A stretch of DNA of 64,000 nt, from positions 558,001 to 622,000 of the forward strand of contig JBAIAA010000885.1 in the NCBI GenBank assembly GCA_037893245.1, read 5' to 3'. Of the stretch, positions 9,701 to 20,043 are shown piece after piece (positions within the stretch are counted from its first letter, which is position 1; the number at the start of each line of letters is the position of its first letter). The DNA is from Crossaster papposus. Taxonomy: Eukaryota > Echinodermata > Asteroidea > Velatida > Solasteridae. A model generated the notes under the pieces. It worked only from the letters and a program-made list of their open reading frames with translations. It was not told the origin of the DNA and made no database searches. Both the position numbers and the translations under genes were made by a program.

Positions 9701-10303
9701 AATTTTCCTCAAATGGCACACGACGGCAGTATCTAAATGGAAGTATCAAAAACTAGATACATGTAGTTGAAATTGTTTATCACCATAAATTGAGCGAGTC
9801 GTTAGTTTCAAAGCTTTAACTTCACTTCACAACCAATTTTATATCGGGAGATATAGCCCGCTGCACACCTCTCCGCTTTTCGGCCGTCCGGTTTACGGAA
9901 CGATCAGCCCGATGTTACCATGTTTTATTACCCCGGAAATGTGCGATCTGTTTTGTTATTGAGTATGAGATTATTACCCCGAAATACATCTATAGTCAAA
10001 CCAACAAAATCCCTTTTCTGTTTGCTGACTTTAGCCTGACGTACGTGAACTCAGTTTCTGTAAGATATTGCTTTTTATTATATGACCCAATTCGCGGGAT
10101 AGTTACTAGATGGTGTATAAAATAACTACACAAAGGTTAAACCATCGCAATACAAAAAAACTAAAAACCAAAACTAATAACAAAGTTTGGAACAAAAACT
10201 TCCAATCCCATCCCCCGAAGGATGTCTTCGATCTGCTGAAGAAAAGTGACGCAGATTTGTAACGGGAATAAATGGTACACTGACAAGATTTAATGAACTC
10301 TCA
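9701..10303. other. Gap without recognised gene
   Basis: Unique-looking AT-rich sequence between the SINE array and the initiator tRNA array. Nothing recognised. Confidence 0.5.
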
Positions 10304-10352
10304 TTAGCGAGGTTTCGATCCTCGGACCTATGGGCCCAGCACGCTTCCACTG
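10304..10352 (-). pseudogene. Deleted initiator tRNA-Met copy
   Basis: Matches parts of the tRNA but has lost bases in the acceptor/T-arm junction and in the 3' strand of the anticodon stem, and the 5' acceptor strand is missing. It lies 12 bp from the start of the tandem array. Confidence 0.7.
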
Positions 10353-10663
10353 TTAAACATTTTCAGAATGAAAAATTAATTTCAATTTGAGCAGTGGTTC
10401 AAACCTCTGGTCCACAAAGTAAAATACAGATTTGTGCGTAGGAACGAGCCCATTATTATCCAATAACATCGACCTGTAATATCTGGTTTTCGCTCATAAA
10501 ATTGAAAACTTGCTTATTTTCCCATCACATGCATTCCAAAAATGCTGTTATTTCATCTCAACGCTTTAGCAAAATTTCAAGATCATTAATCAATAAAAAT
10601 TACAGTTATTTTATTCCACAAATTTTTATTTGTTTTAAATTGAATGTTTAAATTAAAAGATAT

Positions 10664-10735
10664 TAGCAGAGCGAGGTTTCGATCCTCGGACCTCTGGGTT
10701 ATGGGCCCAGCACGCTTCCACTGCGCCACTCTGCT
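10664..10735 (-). tRNA. Initiator tRNA-Met (CAU), array unit 1
   Basis: Identical to the gene at 5090-5161 over all 72 bases, with A1-U72, anticodon CAT and intact A and B boxes. TTTT follows the 3' end on the minus strand (AAAA at 10655-10658). Upstream motif at 10771-10787. Confidence 0.93.
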
Positions 10736-10770
10736 TTGGTTGACTGGTTTCTAAACAAAAAGCAACTTTC

Positions 10771-10787
10771 TTCATTGCACGCGAAAA
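10771..10787 (-). promoter_or_regulatory. Conserved upstream motif, unit 1
   Basis: TTTTCGCGTGCAATGAA on the minus strand, 36 bp upstream of the tRNA 5' end. Confidence 0.5.
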
Positions 10788-11504
10788 AGATAAAGATGAT
10801 GCAATACTTGCTCGCCCAGTACGGTTGAGTAACTCCCAAGGCCACATGAATATTCATGATTGGACATCACATTTCAAAATGTATTTTTGTTAAACCACAA
10901 TTTGTTCAAAAGTAAAATAGAAAGGGGTTTAGCCTTACTGTTAAACGACAAAAGAGGGCATAATAAATTGAAGATTCTGTGACAAGTTTGATTATTAATT
11001 TAACTTATCTTCGTAACTATTATTTCACTAAATGAGCACTCAGGGAGACAAAATAATGTAAGTTTTTAGGTAATAAGGAGACAGTGACACTTGGTGCAAT
11101 AAATTGCAATAAGCATATACAAATATACATTTGACCGCCTTTAAACAGAAGGAAAACCGTTCAAGAGAGAAGAAAAGTCAACTTCTTAAACACTTTTTTT
11201 TCAGAATTGAAAATTAATTTCAATTTGAGCAGTGGTTTAAACTTCTGGTCCACAAATTGAAATACAGATTTGTGCGTAGGAACGAGCCCATTATTATCCA
11301 ATAACATCGACCTGTAATAACTGGTTTTCGCTCATAAAATTGAAAACTTGCTTATTTTCCCATCACATGCATTCCAAGAATGCTATTATTTTATCTCAAC
11401 GCTGTAGCAAAAGTTCAAGATCATTATTCAATATAAATTACAGTTATTTTATTCCGCAATTTTTTTTTTTTTTTTTAATTGTATGTCTAAATTTAAAAAA
11501 TTTT

Positions 11505-11576
11505 TAGCAGAGCGAGGTTTCGATCCTCGGACCTCTGGGTTATGGGCCCAGCACGCTTCCACTGCGCCACTCTGCT
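11505..11576 (-). tRNA. Initiator tRNA-Met (CAU), array unit 2
   Basis: Identical 72-base cloverleaf to the other intact copies. The 3' flank has a run of T on the minus strand (AAAAAA at 11495-11500). Upstream motif at 11612-11628. Confidence 0.93.
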
Positions 11577-11611
11577 TTGGTTGACTGGTTTATAAACAAA
11601 GAGCAACTTGG

Positions 11612-11628
11612 TTCATTGCACGCGAAAA
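11612..11628 (-). promoter_or_regulatory. Conserved upstream motif, unit 2
   Basis: TTTTCGCGTGCAATGAA on the minus strand, 36 bp upstream of the tRNA 5' end. Confidence 0.5.
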
Positions 11629-12362
11629 AGATAAAGATGATGCAATACTTGTTCGCGTCGTACGGTCGAGTAACTCTCAAGGCAACATGAATATTCATGA
11701 TTAGACACCACATTTCGAAATGTATTTTTGTTAAATCAAACATTGTTCAAAATTAAAGTAGAAAGGGGTTTAGCCTTACTGTTAAAAGACAACAGATAAT
11801 GATAATAAATTAAAGATTTTTTGACAAATTTGATTATTAATTTAACTTATCTTCGTAACTATTATTTCACTAAATGAGCACTCAGGGAGACAAAATAGCG
11901 TAAGTTTTTAGGTAATCAGAAGACAGTGGCACTTGGTGCAATAAATTGCAATAAGCATATACAAATATATGGGTGTGTTAAACATTTCACCGTCTTTAAA
12001 CAGAAGGAAAACCGTTCAAGGGAAAAGAAATTAAAGTCAACTTCTTAAACACTTTTTTTTTCAGAATGAAAAATTTATTTCAATTTGAGCAGTGGTTTAA
12101 ACCTCTGGTCCACAAATTGAAATACAGATTTGTGCGTAGGAACGAGCCCATTATTATCCAATAACATCGACCTGTAATATCTGGTTTTCGCTCATAAAAT
12201 TGAAAACTTGCTTATTTCCCCATCATAATGCATTCCAAGAATGCTATTATTTCATCTCAACGCTGCAGCAAAAATTATTCAATATAAATTAATCAATATA
12301 AAAAACAGTTATTTTATTCCGCAAATTTTTATTTTTTTAAATTGTATGTTTAAATAAAATAT

Positions 12363-12434
12363 TAGCAGAGCGAGGTTTCGATCCTCGGACCTCTGGGTTA
12401 TGGGCCCAGCACGCTTCCACTGCGCCACTCTGCT
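12363..12434 (-). tRNA. Initiator tRNA-Met (CAU), array unit 3
   Basis: Identical 72-base cloverleaf. TTTT follows the 3' end (AAAA at 12356-12359). Upstream motif at 12469-12485. Confidence 0.93.
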
Positions 12435-12468
12435 TTCGTTGACTGGATATGAACAAAGAGCAACTTCG

Positions 12469-12485
12469 TTCATTGCACGCGAAAA
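12469..12485 (-). promoter_or_regulatory. Conserved upstream motif, unit 3
   Basis: TTTTCGCGTGCAATGAA on the minus strand, 35 bp upstream of the tRNA 5' end. Confidence 0.5.
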
Positions 12486-13115
12486 AGATAACGATGGTGC
12501 AATACTTGCTCGGGCAGTACGGTCGAGTAACTCCCAAGGCAACATGAATATTCATGATTGGACACCACATTTCGAAATGTATTTTTGTTAAACCAAACTT
12601 TGTTCAAAATTAAAGTAGAAAGGGGTTTAGCCTTACTGTTCTCAAAGACAAAATAGGGAATAATAAATTGAAGATTCTTTGACAAATTTGATTATTAAAC
12701 TAACTTATCTTCGTAACTATGGGCACTCAGGGAGACAAAATAGTGTAAGTTTTTAGGTAATAAGGAGACAGTGACTCTTGGTGCAATAAATTGCAATAAG
12801 CATATACAAATATATAAGTGTGTTAAACATTTGACCGCCTCTCGTTCAAGAGAGAAGAAAAGTCAACTTCTTAAACACTTTTTTTCAGAATTGAAAATTA
12901 ATTTCAATTTGAGCAGTGGTTCAAACCTCTGGTCCACAAAGTGAAATACAGATTTGTGCGTAGGAACGAGCCCATTATTATCCAATAACATCGACCTGTA
13001 ATATCTGGTTTTCGCTCATAAAATTGCAAACTTGCTTATTTTCCCATCACGTGCATTCCAAGAATGCTATTATTTCATCTCAACGCTGTAGCAAAAGTTC
13101 AAGATCATTAATCAA

Positions 13116-13672
13116 GAGTAAGCAATGTCAACTCATTTCGCGCTCTTCAAGTCGCTTCGCGCCAAAAATATAAAACAAAATGTCTACATTCCACGCGAAG
13201 CCGATGCAAAAACAATTTGCGACAATTTCTTCTCCTGTTTTTCTTTTCTTCCGACACTTATGAAGAGATACTCGCCTTATGGCCGGCAAATCCAAGCTAA
13301 ATATTTACATTCCTGGCAGTTATTTCTACAATCTGTCAATAGTTTGCTATTTTGGTGAGGGAAGCCCGGATGAAGTTAATGTGTAGTTTCTAAGTCGATG
13401 ATTTAATACCGTACGTACGTGTGCTTAAACTAATTCATATCCCAAAGAAACAAGCGGTATGCGAACAAGATGTAATTGTCACAGTATTCCATTCTCAAAT
13501 TCGTGGGGCAGTGAAGGGATGCATTTCCAAATTCAATCCATTCATTCCATGTATTTTATGAGATATTGATAATTCCTCCTATGGAGCCTAATATTTCGCA
13601 TGGATTAAAAGTTATGGTTAGGTTCTGAAGCTTTGAAATCTTTGAAACTCTATAAACCGACATTTGAAGTAA
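13116..13672. other. Gap without recognised gene
   Basis: Nothing recognisable after the array breaks off at about 13115. The open frame at 13125-13358 has no recognisable product. Confidence 0.45.
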
Positions 13673-13770
13673 TAATAATAATAATAATAAACATTACAAT
13701 TAATAATAATTACAATTATATAGCGCGCATTCCCTGACAAATATGTTCATGTGCGCTGTACATTATACAT
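13673..13770 (-). mobile_element. LINE 3' end fragment
   Basis: An AATAAT microsatellite followed by ATATAGCGCGCATTCCCTGA and GTGCGCTGTACA. This resembles, in the same orientation, the 3' end of the LINE fragment at 53957-54683 (ATATAGCGCAAATTG, TAAGCGCTGAACA). No coding sequence remains. Confidence 0.5.
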
Positions 13771-14624
13771 AAAAACAAAATTAACCACATCATACTATTA
13801 TTACTCAGTTAAAAATGAAAATCATGATTCAAAATCATGAGCTGCTAGTTTAAAAAGATATGTTAAATGTTGAAGTGCAACTAATAGCCGAAATAGTATT
13901 TCCTATTGTGGGTGTAAGTTTCAGTATTTATGGGATAGGCAAAGTATTGGGGGGGGGGGGAGGGGGAATGTTCTTATTTTGGAAAACATGTCAAAATTGA
14001 GAATAGCTTTTTAGTATTCGGTCAGTTTAAACACGAAGACAACAACACCATTACTTATACTGTGGCGTCACTTTGACGTCACTCTTGGTTTCCGAATTCC
14101 CTTCTTCAATAAGAGGATCAGTTATAACTGATAAGTAGGCATTCTCGACCCGTCTACATGTACCGATCAACGGCGTTAATCCTCAGTCAATATTGCTACG
14201 ACTGGTTTGAAAAGATTGGCTATGCGTTAACAAAAAAATTGATGTTTATTTGTCGAAGCGCCGTCATATTCGCCATATTTAGAAGGATCTTTAAAATGAA
14301 TTAGTATTAAATCACGACTATATAAACGACTGGCGTTTGAATAAAGCCAACGTTATCCGTTTGGCCGGGAGGGATACGCTAGATTGACGTAGGTCGTTCA
14401 GACATCCAAACATTGTTATTGTTCGTGATCATTTGTTTTGTTCTATGGTGATTTTCTTGCTGCGTTTTGGCACACAGATAATGTATGACGTGGAGATCTT
14501 TCTTGGACATGGACAGAAATAATAGCGTAATACTTCCGTCCGGTGGAATGCAAAAGGTAGATCAGGTACACGTGGTATCTGCCAACACATTAAAATGCCC
14601 ATTCAATGTGTCTATTTCAATGTG
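13771..14624. other. Gap without recognised gene
   Basis: Contains a G12 A G5 tract at 13949-13966 and a TGACGTCA palindrome near 14073. No gene recognised. Confidence 0.45.
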
Positions 14625-15012
14625 TTAAAGGGGTCGTATACGTTTGGTAATTGGAAGCCACTGTTTATTTAAATCCTATATAGATATAGATACCATAAAA
14701 CTAACCTGTAACAAATTCATTTCAAAAGGTAGTATAGCGATTTTGAGATATTGCCGAAAATCGGGAGCGGTTTTGTCCACGCAGGAAGAATAATCTGCAT
14801 TGGAATACACAATCTGAGAAACGTCACTATATGCTTCTCAGATTCAAATTTTGGGGGATAAACAAGATATCTTTTTCTATAACCGGAGGACTTCGAATTG
14901 AAAAGTTTCTAAAAATGCATTATACTATCCAAAGCTACTATACTTCTTACCAAGTAAGTTTTTATTGCCATTAATTTTTGGAGTAATTACCAAACGTATA
15001 CGATCCCTTTAA
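14625..15012. mobile_element. TTAA-type MITE, family B, full copy (388 bp)
   Basis: Bounded by TTAA at 14625-14628 and 15009-15012, with terminal inverted repeats near TTAAAGGGATCGTATACGTT (left copy has GGGG for GGGA). Same interior as 1-292 and 58797-58911. No coding capacity. Confidence 0.85.
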
Positions 15013-15079
15013 ATATTAAAATGTATGGATTTATTTTAATTCCGGTAAAATAATTGTACAAATATCAGGTTGTTACTGT

Positions 15080-15151
15080 TAGCAGAGCGAGGTTTCGATC
15101 CTCAGACCTCCGGGTTAGGGGCCCAGCACGCTTCCACTGCGCCAATCTCAT
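15080..15151 (-). pseudogene. Mutated initiator tRNA-Met, anticodon CCT
   Basis: Most of the tRNA is present, but A35 is now C (anticodon CCT), the anticodon stem has a G-U pair, and the 5' acceptor strand (TGAGATT) no longer pairs with the 3' strand. The conserved upstream motif is absent. Most likely an inactive copy. Confidence 0.8.
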
Positions 15152-16008
15152 ATCTGCATACTGAAGTTAACAAAAGGATCAACATTTCTTATAGGATCAA
15201 AATTAAAACTTTAGTTTGTTTGGCTCCAACTAATTAAACCTGCTCGTGACGACGTCACATATCGTGATGGCGGTACATTTTGTAAGCGTCGTGACCATAC
15301 CTGTCCGGAATTGCGTCGAATGCGAGCAATTTAGCTATAAAGGGGGAGGGGATTGCGCGGCAAATGACGAAACAAAAAGGTCAGTCAGGATACGTGGTCA
15401 CGAACATTGTTGTTAACCCTAAACACGTGGGTAGGTGACGTCACGTGGAGCTATTATTAGATCGAAAAATAGTGTGAATCGCTCAAGGCAAGCGACTTTA
15501 AGACGACAGATGGACAGTTGAGGGAACAATAACGATCAAAGGTTAGCCGTTATTTGCAAAGGAATCTTGCAGCGGAGCTCACTACATCACACTATTATTA
15601 TACCAGACTCCCTTGGTACACGCCCACAATGAGTACAGACACAATCGGTGCGTCACGCGATCTACGCTGTGTTCAGCAGCCTACGCTGTATCACGTCGAG
15701 GGTCAATGTTGCCCCTGGATCCATCTCGACCTCGATCTATCTTAGTTGGATTGGAACCATCGTTTTTCAACACATAGCAGTCTACTTTTAGCCGCTAGTT
15801 TCCCGGCCACGCCTAATTTACGGCAACTTATACTTTATGTAAGCCACTTTTTTTTTACAAAAACAAATTAGACAGGTTTGCCTGGGTCATGATGTATTTC
15901 ATTGTAACATGATGTAACATTTTAATCACATCCAACGTATTGCTGCTTTTGCCGACTTTATTTTATAAACCTAGACACAATTTTAGCGTTAAGGACTCTC
16001 GTCATAAC
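15152..16008. other. Gap without recognised gene; CRE-like palindrome
   Basis: A GC-richer stretch with a CRE-like TGACGTCA at 15436-15443 inside GGTGACGTCACGTGG, and a second CGACGTCAC near 15249. This might be a promoter, but no transcript start or gene could be tied to it. Confidence 0.35.
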
Positions 16009-16080
16009 AGCAGAGTGGCGCAGTGGAAGCGTGCTGGGCCCATAACCCAGAGGTCCGAGGATCGAAACCTCGCTCTGCTA
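16009..16080 (+). tRNA. Initiator tRNA-Met (CAU), opposite strand
   Basis: Same 72-base sequence as the other intact copies, here on the plus strand. A run of nine T (16085-16093) four bases after the 3' end is a strong Pol III terminator. The upstream motif shared by the other four copies is not found in its 60-bp 5' flank. Confidence 0.93.
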
Positions 16081-16084
16081 ACTC

Positions 16085-16093
16085 TTTTTTTTT
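16085..16093 (+). terminator. Pol III T-run terminator
   Basis: Nine consecutive T just after the plus-strand initiator tRNA gene, the standard RNA polymerase III stop signal. Confidence 0.7.
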
Positions 16094-19000
16094 AAACTGT
16101 GCGTTTTCAGGTTTTTAACAACCCCCCCCCCCAAAAAAAAAAAAAAAAAGATAGTTTCCATGGAATCCGTTAATGAGGAAGAAGTATAAATTGCCCCTCA
16201 AAAAATACTGACTGCACTGACTTCTTGAAAACCTCGACACAATGATTGTTTTTCTCGGCTGCAGAAGCATAGTAGGCCAACATGCATGTAAAGAAAAGAA
16301 GAACTATTCAGGGGAATAGTGGACGTACGTACGGTGGTGATTCACCATCGAATGCGCATTCACTGTTTGGTTCACTGAACTTCTACGAACGATAAAAATA
16401 AGTCTGATCGGAAGCTCAACACGGTTGGTTTGTTTTCGTGAGAAAAACACCGAGCACGTCACAATCTTCCACGATAAAAACAAACCCATCGTGCTTATCT
16501 TTTCCCGTGGTTCGTCATAACGCCTGAAAACACAGCTCGGAGAAGAACAAAATAGCCATCTTCTGGTATTTTTGTCAGATGGCATTCACTGAGAAGTTGA
16601 TGTATGATGTGAGTTTGTGTGTGGGCGTGTACTTGCAGATAACCATTCAGAACTTGCATCACATTGACTGGTATTGGTAATAAGTATCACATTAGCCTGC
16701 GCACACACGCACCCTTTCATGTACGTTTGTTTATGGTGTAAATCGAGGAGTTTCTTTTGTTTCTCTCAATAATTTCCTTTGTTTGTACTTTTTCCGACGG
16801 CTCTCATTGGTTTTGTACACGAATCTCAATCGAGGACGTCCTCGATTCTAACCCTAACCCCAATTCACCTTCGTGTCGCCAGGCATGTGTCCTCCATTTA
16901 CAACATAAACAAACGCCATTTCTCGTGCATAACTTGGCAGACCAGTTTTTTTAGAGCGGAACAATATACGTAAACCTGCGGAATAAAATTTTGTTTGGTT
17001 CTCAACATATTTGTTAATACAAAAAAAGTTGTTTCCATTAATATTTTTAGCGTTAAGCAAAAATAGCAAATACTTTTGGGGTTGGCTATTATTAAATGCC
17101 TCGCCATTCCAAGAAATGTGATCTGTTAAATTCTGAAGCGAATCTTTAAAGGTTTACTTAAGATCCTGCGACAATTAACATCATACCAGAGGTTAAAATA
17201 AGACACTCTGAGTCACTTTATAAGGCTTTCTTATTTTATAATAACATCCAATGACACACTTTGCAAATAGTCGTAGTGTATATGCGACACAATCCCATAC
17301 CGGTACCTCGATGCCCAAAGACACTGTGCTGCAGCTCAACATTCAACCATTTTTAGTTTGGTTCGAGATTGTTTACTGTCCTTGTGTAGTTATAAGATTT
17401 GAAATTTCCCGAATACGGTAAAGTTAGCATCTGGCGAGAGGTGCTGTAATTAATATTGTCCTCTGTGTCCAGGTTATGACATCTGCTGGCACTATAAATG
17501 ATGATATGACGTCATAGCTAGAGCTGTTACTGGCCAACGCGCGCTGCGGCCGTTTTTAAATCCAGGTCTCTCTAAACTGACTACGTCACTCGTTGATTGT
17601 AATTGTGTAATATTGCCGTGTTTGGCGGGAAAACCCTCGTGCCTGGGAAGTGGTAGTATTGCGAACACGAGGGATGGCCACAGGCCGTTAATAATGCCTC
17701 CTAGCTCCCGCTGGACATGAATGAAATTCACGCTACTGCGCTCCGTCGTTCATTTCTCTCTCTCTGTCGTTCAATTATCACGCCTCCTTATTTGTACAGG
17801 GTTTGATGACGTCTCAAGGAATGCGCATCACCACTGTCTCTCTGTGTGTCTCTGCCCAGGAGAACGAGTCGGTGACTAGTCTGTGAAGCGATAGTCTGTC
17901 CAGTCACAAATCTCTCTATATAGTTGCCTATATGCGACCTGATATGGGTCACAGCTCTCATGGTTTTACTGATCACATACGATATGTCATGCATCACCTT
18001 CTACCTCCTTACTTTCTTCTTATTTGTCTTGAATTGGATACTGCCGTCAGTGTACCCGGCCCTTAGAGCTTGTGCGTTTGGGATGACCCTGCTTCTTCGT
18101 ACGCCCATAAGCGATGACAGTGGCTGCGTCTAGTAGGGGGCTCTGGGGTAGCACGTGCCAGCGTGTGTATGTGTAGGGTGTACATGTATAAATATAACCC
18201 TTATCGTGACTGCTCTGTAGTATAGTATGATGATGGTATAGAGGAGGTGGCCTCGTGAATGCAGTAAGTGCGCATACAGCTAGCTACCCTTCTGTAGCAT
18301 AAATCTATCGTCGTACTCTACACATGACCCATATAATCAGACTGTTGCCGAGTCAATATCGACCGTTTATCAGAGATCTGGACGCAATGCGATTGCCAGT
18401 TATTATTGAGATGAGAAAGCAGCTGGCGTGGTCCTTATGACTATGAGCTCTCATATCATCACTGTGCTCTTCATCAGTAATAGTAATAGCAATAGCCTTT
18501 ACTCCTACGACGCACTACTAACCGACTATTCAGTGTATGGATACTGCCAAGTATACGGATATCTTTCATCAGGCTATCGTCTCGTATAAATACACCTACC
18601 GAATCGCGTTAGCCCACCCAGTATTGGCCTCTTGTCACCACATCGTACTTAAATTCTGAACGACATCGAATGCCTCTGAGAAACATCCAAAACTGCCCGT
18701 CCTCCCTCGTACCCGATAACCTGAATGATATACTGACTAAACCTGCACCTTGCATTGACATCACCAGTTGTCGCCATGTTGACCAATGACGGCAACTTGT
18801 AGCTCGCAAACACGTGTTCTTTCAGGCGGAACCTCGGCTCATGTCGCAGTTAGATTTTTTTGCGGAGCCAGTACGGATCTGACAGCGGATATTCAATCGA
18901 CTTTACTGGTGATTCCTCCCTGGTTGGTTGTCTCTCGACATGATGTACTAGTGAAAGCTACGACATCAGTGACTGAGCTAAGCAGTAGCAGACAAACCAG

Positions 19001-19796
19001 GCAGATCTTAGATGGGCGTACAGACTCATAATTCATTGACAAGTAAGTGGTGGTTTCCTTGGCATTTACGATGCAGACATTGAGTTTGCGCTTTTTTTAA
19101 GATGGAGAAAATGTGCTGATTTTGTTTGAAGATGTTGACATAAGTTTTGCATTACCAGAATTACTTATTGTAGAGATGGCTCTACGGCATTTTGTCTTGT
19201 ATACTACATTGTATATTGTACAGAATACATGCGAGCAATTGGCAGGTGCAAGAGTGCATATTCTAGTTGGCATTTAGCAGGTGTATAATTGGACTGGTTG
19301 TTTATGATATGTGCATAGTGTGACGCTGCAGGCTGGTCAGACCTACGTCTGGTATTCACGCGAGCATTGGGTTTGATATAACGCTACATACTTCAATATG
19401 CATAGATTAGACCAGTCAAGTTATTTGATTTACAATGACAATTTCACAGTCGTAAAACCCGACTTAACCAGAATTAATTCCAGAAAGCAACATTTGCATA
19501 TCAAATATAATTCTCAATCAAGAATTTCAAAATGTTCTATTCCGCTTCAATTGATTTCATTGTCCCAAATGTTATTGCATTTATATTTAAAAAATTGTAT
19601 TAAATATGATCGATCATAAACGTAGAGTTCTGCAAAGGCACGGTGCAAGTATTATAGGCCTATGTAAATTTGGCCTGTACGTGTATACATTAAACAAATT
19701 ACTTGATATTAGGCGGTTGACACCATTCAGTTAGCAGGATCCATCTGAGTTGTTGTTTTTGCGCGACCCGCCATCAATATATTATCACGTGAAGAC
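16094..19796. other. Long stretch without recognised gene
   Basis: A C11-A17 tract lies at 16122-16149. The part at 17490-19030 is GC-richer and less repetitive, and could be regulatory or hold small exons, but no open frame has recognisable product or paired splice sites. Several open frames of 60-93 codons were considered and not supported. Confidence 0.4.
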
Positions 19797-19797
19797 T

Positions 19798-20040
19798 TGG
19801 GGCCAGTTTCATAAAACATGTAAGCAACCAAATTAGCTTAGCACAAAAATGTCTTGCTCAGTAAAAACAGTTTACCAGCCAAAACTCCAAGTACTTTTCA
19901 TGATAAGCAAAAACCAGCTGAATACCAGTAAAAACCAATAAACATCACCTCAAAATGTGGTTTGTAACCCTGTTTTTGCCAAAGAAGAATTGTCATGCTA
20001 AGCACATTTTTGTGCTTACATGTTTTATAAAATTGGCCCT
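19798..20040. mobile_element. Palindromic MITE, family C, copy 1
   Basis: Terminal inverted repeats read GGGCCAATTTTATAAAACAT (left copy has GTTTC for ATTTT), continuing into GTAAGCA. The interior has AAAACAGTTTACCAGCCAA and related words also found in the copy at 58384-58629. A TTG flanks both ends, a possible 3-bp target duplication. No coding capacity. Confidence 0.75.
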
Positions 20041-20043
20041 TGG

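Larger units (their letters stand above)
10364..13115. repeat. Tandem array of initiator tRNA-Met repeat units
   Basis: Units begin (anchor CAGAAT...TTTGAGCAGTGG) at 10364, 11202, 12062 and 12886, giving lengths of 838, 860 and 824 bp and a truncated fourth unit. Each full unit has one tRNA gene on the minus strand, the same upstream motif and the same downstream flank. Units differ by scattered substitutions and small indels, so the array is not a recent perfect expansion. Confidence 0.9.

Noticed and set aside
15436..15443. CRE-like TGACGTCA as a promoter
   Set aside because: Only one strong match in this patch with no identifiable gene start. Noted in the gap description but not called as a functional site.
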